Shown here piece by piece: positions 8,396 through 16,559 of a stretch of DNA of 58,768 nucleotides (position 1 is its first letter; each line of letters opens with the position of its first letter). The DNA lies in NCBI GenBank assembly GCA_937990735.1, contig CALKQT010000095.1, positions 1 to 58,768 on the forward strand. Reading direction: 5' to 3'. Below the pieces are notes generated by a model. It saw nothing but the letters and a program-made list of their open reading frames with translations, was not told where the DNA came from and did no database searches. The position numbers were made by a program, and so were the translations under genes. The DNA is from an uncultured Campylobacter sp. (GTDB lineage: Bacteria > Campylobacterota > Campylobacteria > Campylobacterales > Campylobacteraceae).

Positions 8396-10678
8396 TTGCC
8401 AAATTTCATAACCCAAAGTGTGAGCCTGCCGCCGCTGCCGATTAAACTCGGCGAGACCGAATTTTTAGAAACGGCGCGCGGCAGAAATTTAACGCTCGTG
8501 CGAACCAGAAGCTTTGATAGTGAATTTTTTATCACCCTAAAGCCCAGCGGCGATAAAGTGATAGTAAAGGGCGAAAAGATCACCAAGCCCGCCAAGATCG
8601 GCCATCTGCAACGAGCGCTCGAAATTTTTAAAGAGCGCTTCTGCGGGCCGATCATCTCGCAGGCGTTTGCTTACAAAAGCAGCTCGCTCACCGAAAAAAC
8701 GCCGCTGATTTTGGACGAGAATGAAATTTTATCCCTCGTAAAAAGCTCTAAATTTAATAAAATTTTCATCGAGATCGGCTTCGGCTCGGGCAGACACCTG
8801 CTTCATCAAGCGCGCTCAAATCAAGACGCGCTGCTAATCGGTATCGAAATTTACAAGCCCGCGATCGAGCAGGTCGCAAAGCTAGCGATCCGCGAGGGGC
8901 TGCAAAACATTGCGCTGATTGCCACCGACGCGCGAGTTTTGCTGAGCCTGCTTCCCGCGGGCTGCCTACAGCGCGTATTTTTGCACTTCCCCGTGCCGTG
9001 GGACGACGCGCCGCACCGCCGCGTCATAAGCGACGAGTTCGCCTCACAAATCGCACGCACGCTCGGGCGCGGCGGCCGCTTCGAGCTTCGCACCGACAGC
9101 GAGGAATACTTCCTCTACGCAATGCAAAAGCTCTCGCCCTACGTTCAGTGCAAAGCGGGCGAAATTTCACACTTCAAAAACCGCGACGCCGCCGTAGCGA
9201 GCAAATACGAGGATAGATGGCGCAAAATGGATAAGGACATCTACGATCTGATCTACGAGAATAAAACCGCGGGTCTGGGCGAACCGCAGCGGTTTGAGAT
9301 GGAATTTTTAAAATTTGACGCAGCGGCAATCGCGCGAAATTTTAAAAATTTCACCTTCAAAGGCGAGGATTTTTTCGTGCATTTTGAGGAAATTTTTTAC
9401 TTTGACGCGCAAAAAAGCTTGGAGGCAGGCGGGGCTTGCGCGGCGGACAGCGTAAATTTAAGTAGCGCGGGCGAAGCGATAAACGACGAGGCTATAAATT
9501 TAGACGCAATGCGCGGCGGAAATTTAACCGAGCGCGCGAGCATGGATGAAATTTCGTCAGGCGGCGGCAAAATTTTAGCTACGACAGCGGGCGATAAAAT
9601 TTCAGCTTGCGCGAACGCTGCGCAAATTCTAAAAGAAGCAAACGCCCCGCTGAATACAAACCATGCAGATGAAACGGGCGCAAAAGACGGCGTAAATTTA
9701 AACGAGGATCGCTTGAGCGCAAGCAGCGTAAATTTAACGAGCGAAGTTCCCGTCGCAGTAAGCGCTAAATTTAGCCGTCCCGTCCCGAGCGAAAAACGCG
9801 CTTTAGCCTGCGAGCAGATCGCAACAAGCAGTGCGCTAAATGCTAGCGGCACGGGAGACGCCCTTACGACGGTCGGCGCGAGCGATGCGCTAGGCACAAA
9901 CAATGTATCCGCAACGATCGACACAATAGATGCGAGCACAGCGCCGAATGCGGGCGGCTCATTCGTAGCGGTCCCAACGAAAGAAAGCGCCGCATCAAAT
10001 GTGACCCACGCAGCCAGAGCAAACACAATGCAAATTCTAAAAAAAGCGGATGGCGCGCCAAATACAAACCTCCAAACAGACGCATATGAAAAAGACGGCA
10101 TAAATTTAACATACGGCTGCGCAGTGAGTGCGAGAAATACGACAAGTACAGGCGCCGTAACAGACACGATCTGCGCGGACGAAGCAAATAAGGCACTAAA
10201 CATAAGCGCCGCATCTTGCAAAAATGAGCCGCAAGCCGAACTAAAAAACGAGCTAAACCACGCTGCTGAACCGCAAACAGAATTACAAAATAAGTCAAAT
10301 TCTGTCAAGTCGCAAATCGGTCACCGAAGCGAGCCGAAGCGAGCCGAGTTGCAAGCCGAACACCAAGGCAAATTAAATCATGCCGAGCAGCAAGATAAAC
10401 GACAAGGCAAACCAAGCTGCGTTAAGTCGCAAGACGAATGGCAAAGCGAACCAAGCTGCACCGAGCCGCAAAACGAACGGCAAAGCAAGCCGTGCGCTGC
10501 CGAGCCGCAAGACGTGCTAATCCTGCTTTCGCTCGGGGCATTCGACTTTCCGCAGCAGTGTTTCATCCGCGCAAACGCAAGCGGCACGCGCTACTTCATC
10601 CGCCGCCCGCTTCCTACGCGCGAAAACCACGCGGCACATCAAAAAATTTCGGAGATATTTTCACAATGGCAGAGATAA
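8396..10678 (+). CDS. trmB: tRNA (guanine-N7-)-methyltransferase with ~360-aa repeat insert
   Basis: TTG start three bases after the flpA-like stop. Makes m7G46 in tRNA using S-adenosylmethionine. Motif I is FIEIGFGSGRHLL near residue 125; the substrate segment FLHFPVPWDDAPHRR lies near 200 and LRTDSEEYF near 225. Campylobacter TrmB is about 390 residues; this one is 760. The excess is residues ~345-705: AAATTT-coded units (DEISSGGGKILATTAGDKIS), an internal ~80-base duplication, and a Gln/Glu/Lys/Pro-rich run of ~15-residue repeats. The normal C-terminus (LILLSLGAFDFPQQCFI) returns afterwards, so the frame is intact. The 3' end overlaps ftsE by 13 bases. Confidence 0.9.
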   Translation: MPNFITQSVSLPPLPIKLGETEFLETARGRNLTLVRTRSFDSEFFITLKPSGDKVIVKGEKITKPAKIGHLQRALEIFKERFCGPIISQAFAYKSSSLTEKTPLILDENEILSLVKSSKFNKIFIEIGFGSGRHLLHQARSNQDALLIGIEIYKPAIEQVAKLAIREGLQNIALIATDARVLLSLLPAGCLQRVFLHFPVPWDDAPHRRVISDEFASQIARTLGRGGRFELRTDSEEYFLYAMQKLSPYVQCKAGEISHFKNRDAAVASKYEDRWRKMDKDIYDLIYENKTAGLGEPQRFEMEFLKFDAAAIARNFKNFTFKGEDFFVHFEEIFYFDAQKSLEAGGACAADSVNLSSAGEAINDEAINLDAMRGGNLTERASMDEISSGGGKILATTAGDKISACANAAQILKEANAPLNTNHADETGAKDGVNLNEDRLSASSVNLTSEVPVAVSAKFSRPVPSEKRALACEQIATSSALNASGTGDALTTVGASDALGTNNVSATIDTIDASTAPNAGGSFVAVPTKESAASNVTHAARANTMQILKKADGAPNTNLQTDAYEKDGINLTYGCAVSARNTTSTGAVTDTICADEANKALNISAASCKNEPQAELKNELNHAAEPQTELQNKSNSVKSQIGHRSEPKRAELQAEHQGKLNHAEQQDKRQGKPSCVKSQDEWQSEPSCTEPQNERQSKPCAAEPQDVLILLSLGAFDFPQQCFIRANASGTRYFIRRPLPTRENHAAHQKISEIFSQWQR
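9433..10515 (+). repeat. Composite in-frame repeat insert inside trmB
   Basis: Three layers are visible. First, AAATTT-centred units at 9433-9610; I counted ten AAATTT words in 9301-9602. Second, a diverged ~80-base direct duplication, 9622-9700 and 10030-10109, both reading QILK..A...NTN....KDG(V/I)NL. Third, from about 10215 to 10515, a ~15-residue repeat of the form EPQ.E.Q.K...(A/V)....Q. The block keeps the trmB frame throughout. Confidence 0.65.
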
Positions 10679-11355
10679 CGGACGATTACAACATCATCAC
10701 CGCAGCGGGCCTCACGCTAGGCTACGAAAAGGCGGGCGCGGTCATCCAAGACGCGAGTTTCGGCATCGGCGCGAAGGATTTCGTCATCATCACGGGCAAG
10801 AGCGGTAGCGGTAAATCCACATTGCTTAAATCCTTCTACGGCGGCATCGACATCATCGGTGGCGAGCTGAACGTCTGCCTGTGCGATCTAAAGGGCATCA
10901 CGAACTCCGATCTGCGCACCCTACGCCAGCGCATCGGCATTATCTTTCAAAACTACCGCCTGATCAACGAATGGACGATCGAGCGCAACATAATGCTTCC
11001 GTTAATGATAATGGGCTACAATCAGCAGGTCTGCCAAGACCAAGCCAAAAAGCTACTGCGCCACGTCGAGCTCGGGCACAAGATGGGCAAATATCCGCTC
11101 GAGCTTAGCGGCGGCGAGCAGCAGCGCGTGGCTCTGGCGCGTGCGATGGCGCATAATCCGCGCCTGCTGCTGTGCGACGAGCCTACGGGAAATTTGGACG
11201 ACTACTCCAGCGCCATTATTTGGAATTTGCTGCGCTCTGCGTGCGAGTCGTGGAACGCCTGCGTCGTTATCGTGACGCATAAAATGCCCTCTACGCTTCG
11301 TTTTAGGCACCGACATTTTGAGATTAAGGACGCTAAAGTAAATGAAATCGATTAA
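10666..11355 (+). CDS. ftsE: Cell division ABC transporter ATPase FtsE
   Basis: 229 residues from ATG 10666, with GGAG at 10651-10654. A longer upstream reading frame exists but encodes trmB-shadow residues, so this start is chosen. Walker A is GKSGSGKST (residues ~44-52), signature LSGGEQQRVALARA (~147-160), Walker B LLLCDEPTG (~167-175) and the H-loop IVTHK. FtsE hydrolyses ATP and with FtsX drives amidase activation at the septum through periplasmic partners. It overlaps trmB upstream by 13 bases and ftsX downstream by 14, indicating one transcript. Confidence 0.93.
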   Translation: MAEITDDYNIITAAGLTLGYEKAGAVIQDASFGIGAKDFVIITGKSGSGKSTLLKSFYGGIDIIGGELNVCLCDLKGITNSDLRTLRQRIGIIFQNYRLINEWTIERNIMLPLMIMGYNQQVCQDQAKKLLRHVELGHKMGKYPLELSGGEQQRVALARAMAHNPRLLLCDEPTGNLDDYSSAIIWNLLRSACESWNACVVIVTHKMPSTLRFRHRHFEIKDAKVNEID

Positions 11356-12157
11356 AACCCATTTCGGCGTGATCTTTTCGCTCGTCGCGCTACTTTTTTC
11401 GGTGCAGTTTGGAATTTTTATGAGTAACCTAACCAAAAGCTACGAGCGCTCGATCCAAAACGAATACAACATCGTGCTAGTCTCCAAAACCTCGCTCAGC
11501 CTGCAAGACGCGCAAAAAACGGTGCCGAAGATCAGCTCGATTAGCGAAATTTCCACAGCGGGCATAACCGAGCGACTGAAGGGTAAAATTTCACAAAACG
11601 CCTTTGCCGAGCTTAGTAAAAATTTGCCTAAATTTTACAGCGTCAAGCTCGAGAGCTTCCCCGACACCGCACAGCTTGCAAAGATCGAGCAGGATCTAAA
11701 ATCGATCGGCTCGCTCACGCGGGTTGAAATTTTTAAAAAGACCCACGATGAAATTTTTAAAATTTTACTGCTTATAAAAAGCCTCGTTTACGGCTTTGCG
11801 TTTCTGATCGTGCTTTTAGGCGTGATGTTAATTCACCGCCAGATGCGTATCTGGGTTTACGAACACAAAGAGCGCATCGAGATCATGGAGCTTTTCGGCG
11901 CGTCGTTTCTGATAAAAAGCGGCAAACTCTACCGAATGGCGATAATAGACTCCTTCATCGCTACGCTGATCGTGACCTGCTTCTACATAGCGCTTCCAGG
12001 CTGGGAGGTGTTTTCGACCACGCTTAAGGGTATCGGCGATCTGCGCACCGCCATAGTGCTGCCTTACGATGCGCTGATTCTTTTGGGTGTCGCCTTGGCG
12101 CTATCTATCATCGCGGTAAGTTTTGTGATGCTGCAAATTGGAAATAAACGAGCATGA
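11342..12157 (+). CDS. ftsX: Cell division membrane protein FtsX
   Basis: A 271-residue FtsX-type permease. One N-terminal membrane segment (~8-28) is followed by a ~120-residue periplasmic domain and three more spans (~138-160, ~200-222, ~238-262), the standard FtsX topology. The cytoplasmic loop MRIWVYEHKERIEIMELFGAS near residue 165 is the usual FtsE-contact region. The periplasmic loop would recruit the EnvC-like protein encoded immediately downstream (four-base ATGA overlap). It is slightly shorter than E. coli FtsX, lacking its N-terminal cytoplasmic extension. Confidence 0.9.
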   Translation: MKSIKTHFGVIFSLVALLFSVQFGIFMSNLTKSYERSIQNEYNIVLVSKTSLSLQDAQKTVPKISSISEISTAGITERLKGKISQNAFAELSKNLPKFYSVKLESFPDTAQLAKIEQDLKSIGSLTRVEIFKKTHDEIFKILLLIKSLVYGFAFLIVLLGVMLIHRQMRIWVYEHKERIEIMELFGASFLIKSGKLYRMAIIDSFIATLIVTCFYIALPGWEVFSTTLKGIGDLRTAIVLPYDALILLGVALALSIIAVSFVMLQIGNKRA

Positions 12158-13536
12158 AAAGGGCTTTTTTAGCGCCGCTTCTTGCGCTGGGGCTTGCCGC
12201 GGCTCTTACTTATGCCGCGCCCGCAAAGGGACAAAGCACGAAAGATAAAATCGCCAAAGCGGGTCAAGAGCTCAAAAGCTCGCAAAAGGAGGGGATGCAA
12301 CTCTCGCAAAAGATCGACGAGATCGCAGGCCAGATCGTAAAGGAGCAGGAGGGCTTTAAAAAGCGCGAAGGCGAGATCAAACAGCTAAGCGACACGATCG
12401 AGGGCTTAAAAGATCAATACGCCGCCGAAGCGCAGGAGCTTGAGAAGCTCAATAGCCAAAACGTCACTCTTCTTAGCGTACAAAACGATCTGGAAAGCAA
12501 GATCGTAAGCGTAATCTCACAAGAGCTATCGTTTGATCTCATCACCGACGTAAATTCCACCACCACGCCCGATTCTATCATGGCTAGCGAAATTTTAGAA
12601 GCTCTTGGCGTCGTTATGAACGACGAGCTGAAAGGGCTAATCAAAGACTACGAAAATAATCAAAATTTTATCAACGAGCAGAACAAAAAGATCAAATCGA
12701 TCCAGGCGAGCATGGCGGGCTATGACAAGAAAAAAACCGAGCTTAACGCTAAACAAACTACCCAAAAAGAGAAGCTCGCGCAGATGAAAAAGGACAAAGA
12801 GGACTACATCGCGCGCCTGGAGAAGATAAACGACGAGCAAGACGCCATATCTAAAACCCTGCAGGAGCTTAAGATCATCGACGACGCCGAGGAAAAAGCC
12901 AAAGCGCAGAGGGAGGAAGCGGCGCGCCAAGCAAAGCTTGAAGCGCAGAAGCAAAAGGAGCGCCAGGCGCGCGAAAAAGAGTATGCCAAAGCAAAAGCGG
13001 CTGCCAAAAAGGCGGGCAAACCCGAGCCTGCGCCTCCTAGCGAGCCCGAGCCCGAAGTGAGCGAGCCGGCGGATGAGCGCGTAAGCAAGATCAACCAAAA
13101 GGTCAAGCAGTACGGCTCTAGCTATCAGTCCTCGCGCGTTAAAAAATACAGCGGAGCCAAGACTGCAGCGCCTCTGAACGGCGCGTATTTGAAGCGAAAA
13201 TTCGGCAACTACAACGATCCGGTGTATAATATCAAGCTTTTCAACGAAAATATCGTGCTGGGCTCAAACAGCGGCGACACGCAGGTTAAGGCGGTGCTGC
13301 CGGGCAAGGTGGTCTTTGCCAAAGAGACCGCCGTGCTCGATAAGGTCGTGATCCTAGAGCACAGCGGCGGCATCCACACGATCTACGCGCATCTAAATCA
13401 GATCCCGCCTACCGTGCGCGTCGGCTCCAACGTCAAAAAGGGCTACATCATCGGGCGCATCGGCTCGGATCTGACCTTTGAAGTGACGCAGCAGAACTAC
13501 CACATCAACCCGCTTGATCTCATCAGCCTGAGGTAA
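12154..13536 (+). CDS. envC: EnvC-like murein hydrolase activator, coiled coil + degenerate LytM/M23
   Basis: 460 residues. Signal peptide ~1-21 (ends LTYAAPA). Residues ~28-300 are a long charged coiled coil, with an Ala/Lys/Glu-rich stretch and a Pro-rich linker (PEPAPPSEPEPE). The C-terminal ~345-458 is a LytM/M23 fold (VKAVLPGKVVFA, VVILEHSGGIHTIYAHL, FEVTQQNYHINPLDLI). Catalytic M23 residues look absent: the first-motif His is missing in VLGSNSGDTQV and the HxH position reads LTFEV. That matches EnvC, which activates amidases rather than cutting peptidoglycan itself. Position directly after ftsEX supports the role; AmiA, encoded at 1561-3399, is the likely target. Some databases label such genes M23 peptidase. 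Confidence 0.85.
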   Translation: MKRAFLAPLLALGLAAALTYAAPAKGQSTKDKIAKAGQELKSSQKEGMQLSQKIDEIAGQIVKEQEGFKKREGEIKQLSDTIEGLKDQYAAEAQELEKLNSQNVTLLSVQNDLESKIVSVISQELSFDLITDVNSTTTPDSIMASEILEALGVVMNDELKGLIKDYENNQNFINEQNKKIKSIQASMAGYDKKKTELNAKQTTQKEKLAQMKKDKEDYIARLEKINDEQDAISKTLQELKIIDDAEEKAKAQREEAARQAKLEAQKQKERQAREKEYAKAKAAAKKAGKPEPAPPSEPEPEVSEPADERVSKINQKVKQYGSSYQSSRVKKYSGAKTAAPLNGAYLKRKFGNYNDPVYNIKLFNENIVLGSNSGDTQVKAVLPGKVVFAKETAVLDKVVILEHSGGIHTIYAHLNQIPPTVRVGSNVKKGYIIGRIGSDLTFEVTQQNYHINPLDLISLR

Positions 13537-13538
13537 AC

Positions 13539-13946
13539 GTGAAAAATTCTAAATTTAGCGAATCTTGCGAGGATGCCGAAAGTTTAAATTTAAGTGAGCA
13601 AAGCTCGGGCTGCAATGAAAATTCTGCGGTGGCGTTAAATTTAAACGAGCAAAATTCCGCCTCGGCGTTAAATTTGAATGACGTAAATTCCAAAGCGACG
13701 TTAAATTTGAACAATCAAAATTTAAGCAGTCAAAATTTTACCGCTACAAGCGATGTCACCGCGTCAAATTTAGATAGCGAGAATTCTTCCACGGACGCTG
13801 CCGCTGCATTAAATTTTAAAAATAAAAATTCCGCGACGACGGACATCATAGTGGCATCAAAAACGATGGCGGACGCCGCAAAAACAGGAAGCTACAACAA
13901 GCGTCGTAGAAGTAAAAACGACGAAAACAGCGCCAAACGATATTGA
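13539..13946 (+). CDS. Repeat-only ORF, 135 aa (11-residue ALNLN repeats)
   Basis: GTG start three bases after the envC-like stop. It is built mostly of an 11-codon unit reading ALNLNEQNSAS with variants; unit positions are 13581-13613, 13632-13664, 13665-13697 and 13698-13730, with six codons inserted after the first. The tail is basic (NKRRRSKNDENSAKRY). No signal peptide or known domain. It could be a real disordered protein, or repeat DNA that happens to stay open within the operon. The next gene has its own strong GGAGG site, so this ORF is not required as its leader. Confidence 0.35.
   Translation: MKNSKFSESCEDAESLNLSEQSSGCNENSAVALNLNEQNSASALNLNDVNSKATLNLNNQNLSSQNFTATSDVTASNLDSENSSTDAAAALNFKNKNSATTDIIVASKTMADAAKTGSYNKRRRSKNDENSAKRY
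13581..13730 (+). repeat. 33-bp in-frame tandem repeat
   Basis: Units of 33 bases start (G/A)CGTTAAATTTRAA and code for (A/T)LNLN plus six variable residues. Three units at 13632-13730 are directly adjacent; a fourth at 13581-13613 is separated by 18 bases. Third-position and non-synonymous differences show the array is old or selected at the protein level. Confidence 0.75.
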
Positions 13947-13971
13947 GATTACAAAGGCAGCGGAGGAAATA

Positions 13972-14787
13972 ATGGCAGCAGAGATAGCACCGGCAAAAGA
14001 AGCAGAAGCGGCGAGACCGCAAATCCAAGAGCTTACCAATTTTCTTAGCGAATACACCGCCAAGATGCTTAGTATCGGCACCTACACCGCGCGCATCGAG
14101 CGCTGCGTGCGCAGGATAGCGGACGCTTACGACTATGAGGCGAGCCTGATGATCTTCGTGCGCCACTTCATCATCAGCGTGATGGACCCTGCAGACAACT
14201 CCATCCGCCGCACCTACGTCAAAACAGGCGCTGCGGCGCAGATCAGCTTCGATCTGATCTCGGAGCTAAGCGCGCTTAGCTGGGAAATTTACGACGAAAA
14301 AATCCCCCTTGCGCGCGCCAAAGCCGCGTTTACTCAAATTTTAACCTCGCAAAAGAGGAATTTTGTCAAAACTCTCGTTTTGCTCAGCATCGCAAATGCC
14401 GCATTCTGCGAGCTTTTCGGCGGCGACAGCGGTGCGATGGCATTAGTTTTTGCGGCTACGGCTTTTGGAATTTGCGCCCGCTATCTGCTTAGCAAGCTTA
14501 AAATCAATCTAAAAATCCAATACATCGCGGTTTCGTTCGCAGTCTCATTCATCGTCTCGCTAGGCGCTCGCTACGGGCTTAGCGCCACGCCCGACGTCGC
14601 CGTGGGATCGAGCATACTCTTTTTGATCCCGGGCGTCTGGCTGATCAACTCGGTATTTGACATCCTAAACGAAAATATGCTCGTAGGCATCAGCAGAGGG
14701 CTAAACACTGGGCTTTTGATCATCTGCATCGCGATCGGGCTCTTTCTGACGCTTAGCATCTCAAATTTGGGGCTTGTAAATGTTTGA
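13972..14787 (+). CDS. Threonine/serine exporter family protein, YjjP-like half
   Basis: 271 residues; start chosen for the GGAGG eight bases upstream. The N-terminal ~120 residues are soluble (LTNFLSEYTAKMLSIGTYTARIERCVRRIADAYDY) and about five membrane segments fill residues ~130-268, the layout of the ThrE/YjjP (DUF1212) family. In split systems this half pairs with a YjjB-like small membrane protein, which is exactly the next gene (eight-base overlap). E. coli YjjPB exports succinate, ThrE exports threonine/serine, so the substrate is open. Confidence 0.85.
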   Translation: MAAEIAPAKEAEAARPQIQELTNFLSEYTAKMLSIGTYTARIERCVRRIADAYDYEASLMIFVRHFIISVMDPADNSIRRTYVKTGAAAQISFDLISELSALSWEIYDEKIPLARAKAAFTQILTSQKRNFVKTLVLLSIANAAFCELFGGDSGAMALVFAATAFGICARYLLSKLKINLKIQYIAVSFAVSFIVSLGARYGLSATPDVAVGSSILFLIPGVWLINSVFDILNENMLVGISRGLNTGLLIICIAIGLFLTLSISNLGLVNV

Positions 14788-15280
14788 TATAGCGCTTTTG
14801 GTATTTAAGGATGCTTGCTTTGCCGCTGCGGCGGGGCTTGGGTTTGCGTATGCGTGCATGCCGCCTAAAAAGACGCTTGCCTTCTCGGCGCTGCTTGCGG
14901 CGGTTGCGCATTCGTGCAGGTTTTTGCTGATACAGAGCCAAATTTTTTCGATCGCCGCCGCGACGCTTTTTGCGTCGTTTCTGATCGGCGTTTTGGGCAT
15001 GCTCTGTGCCAAGCGCCTCAAGGTGCCCGCAGAGATCATCGCCTTTCCCGCGCTGCTTCCGATGATCCCGGGCATCTACGCCTACAAGGCGGTTTTGGCG
15101 CTGTTTTCTTATATCAAAGTCGCGGGCGCGCAGCAGAAGCTCGCTCATCTCATCTCGTTTTTCGATAACGCCCTCGCCACGATCTCGATCTCGCTGGCGC
15201 TCGGCACGGGCGTTTCAATAACGCTGCTAATTTTCTACGAGCAGTCCTTGATGATCACTCGCGGCGCAAGAGGCAAATAA
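14780..15280 (+). CDS. Threonine/serine exporter family protein, YjjB-like half
   Basis: 166 residues with four to five membrane spans, the size and hydrophobicity pattern of the ThrE_2/YjjB (DUF3815) family. The motif LPMIPGIYAYKAV near residue 93 is typical. Overlaps its partner by eight bases, so the two subunits are likely made together. Downstream, GGTAAAATTTTATAAATTTACC around 15345-15366 gives an imperfect hairpin that may end the transcript. Confidence 0.85.
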   Translation: MFDIALLVFKDACFAAAAGLGFAYACMPPKKTLAFSALLAAVAHSCRFLLIQSQIFSIAAATLFASFLIGVLGMLCAKRLKVPAEIIAFPALLPMIPGIYAYKAVLALFSYIKVAGAQQKLAHLISFFDNALATISISLALGTGVSITLLIFYEQSLMITRGARGK

Positions 15281-15406
15281 CGCTAAGCAAGAAATTTTAA
15301 GCAGTCGTGGCGGGCAAATTTAAATTTTATCATCTTCGCTAGCGAGGTAAAATTTTATAAATTTACCGCTCTTTCTGCGAAAGTAAAATTTAGTTATATC
15401 CGCCAT

Positions 15407-16375
15407 TTATCGCTCATTATTCGATATTTGTTTTATTGTTTTCTCTTTTTCATCGTAGTAATATTCATACAATAAGTCGTATTCTAGACTTTTGCTAAAT
15501 TTCATATTTTTATCTATTACTATAAATAGAAAGCCATAATTAACATGGAGCGGTAGATATTTTATAGGCGTCTCAAAATCATCTATTTTATAACTCGCTT
15601 CATCAATTTTTATTCTATTTTTATATTGTTCATACCTATGGCAAAAAATATCATAATTCGGATTGCTCGGCTCAATATATGTATAAAGACTCAAAAATAT
15701 CGAATTTATTGGTATAACAAATACAATATCCGTATGGTCAAAACCAAAACTCTTATCAATTTCCAATGAATTGTTGAAAATCTTTTCTGTTAATATAATT
15801 TCCCTAGATTCCCTATCCCTATAACTATCCTCATCAATATCATTAAAAAATATTCCGTACTTTAAAGAACCATCTTCCAAAACCAAACTTTCCTTATCTT
15901 CCCAAGGATACACGACTTCGGTTTTAAAAATTTCTTTATCTATATAGGTCTCGGCATCTTGTATCGCTTTGCCGTTTCTGCAAATTTTTGAGCCCAAATC
16001 CATAAGATAATCTAAATTTAGCCTTTTATCTATCTTGTAAAATTCGCATTTATCATCGGGGCGTTTATCGCTATGGCATTCTGAATAACGGATCTCTACG
16101 CCGCCGCCGATTTCGTTGGCCGTATCGCCATATTCCTTTTTAACTGCTTTAATTCGTCTATCATATTCTCTTTTATTAAAGTTATAAAAAAAGTGCCAAT
16201 CTTTAAGCATACACTTTAGCGCCCTATCCTTAAGCTGTATATCCGTAAGATTGCCATCCAGATTACATATCCATTCATATGGATCGGTTTCTTCTTTTTC
16301 GACCAAATAAAATATTATGCCGGAAGCGCATATTATTATGATGAAAGCCAAGCACAGATAATATCTCGTTTTCAA
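15407..16375 (-). CDS. AT-rich hypothetical membrane-anchored protein
   Basis: 322 residues from a TTG start with AGGAG six bases upstream. An N-terminal hydrophobic segment (residues ~5-25) suggests a single membrane anchor or uncleaved signal; the rest is hydrophilic, rich in Asp, Glu, Lys, Tyr and Ile. There are seven or so Cys in the first third (ICNLDG, LKCMLKDW, YSECHSDK, KCEFYK, KICRNG). I do not recognise the family. Base composition is much more AT-rich than neighbours and it lacks their AAATTT word density, which suggests acquisition by transfer. Similar composition is seen in the genes at 18172 and 57635. Confidence 0.6.
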   Translation of the reverse strand: MKTRYYLCLAFIIIICASGIIFYLVEKEETDPYEWICNLDGNLTDIQLKDRALKCMLKDWHFFYNFNKREYDRRIKAVKKEYGDTANEIGGGVEIRYSECHSDKRPDDKCEFYKIDKRLNLDYLMDLGSKICRNGKAIQDAETYIDKEIFKTEVVYPWEDKESLVLEDGSLKYGIFFNDIDEDSYRDRESREIILTEKIFNNSLEIDKSFGFDHTDIVFVIPINSIFLSLYTYIEPSNPNYDIFCHRYEQYKNRIKIDEASYKIDDFETPIKYLPLHVNYGFLFIVIDKNMKFSKSLEYDLLYEYYYDEKEKTIKQISNNER

Positions 16376-16559
16376 ATTTCGCTCCTAAAATTTTTCGCAA
16401 TATACCTCACATAGACTTAATCCGCGATAATTTTAGCATGTCTCAAATATCGTTAATCAGGGCTCTTTCTTGACTGCTTTGGCAAATTTTATCTCAATGA
16501 TTCGTAGATATTTGCCTCTCTTGCGCCGCTCGTCGCACCTCTTTCCGCAAAGGTAAAAT

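Noticed and set aside
9397..10308. 303-aa open frame antisense to the trmB insert
   Set aside because: Shadow of the low-complexity insert; no start signal, no domain, and composition is the mirror of the sense repeats.
10438..10665. Upstream extension of ftsE
   Set aside because: The frame is open but encodes an out-of-frame reading of trmB; ATG 10666 with GGAG upstream and the normal FtsE N-terminus decide the start.
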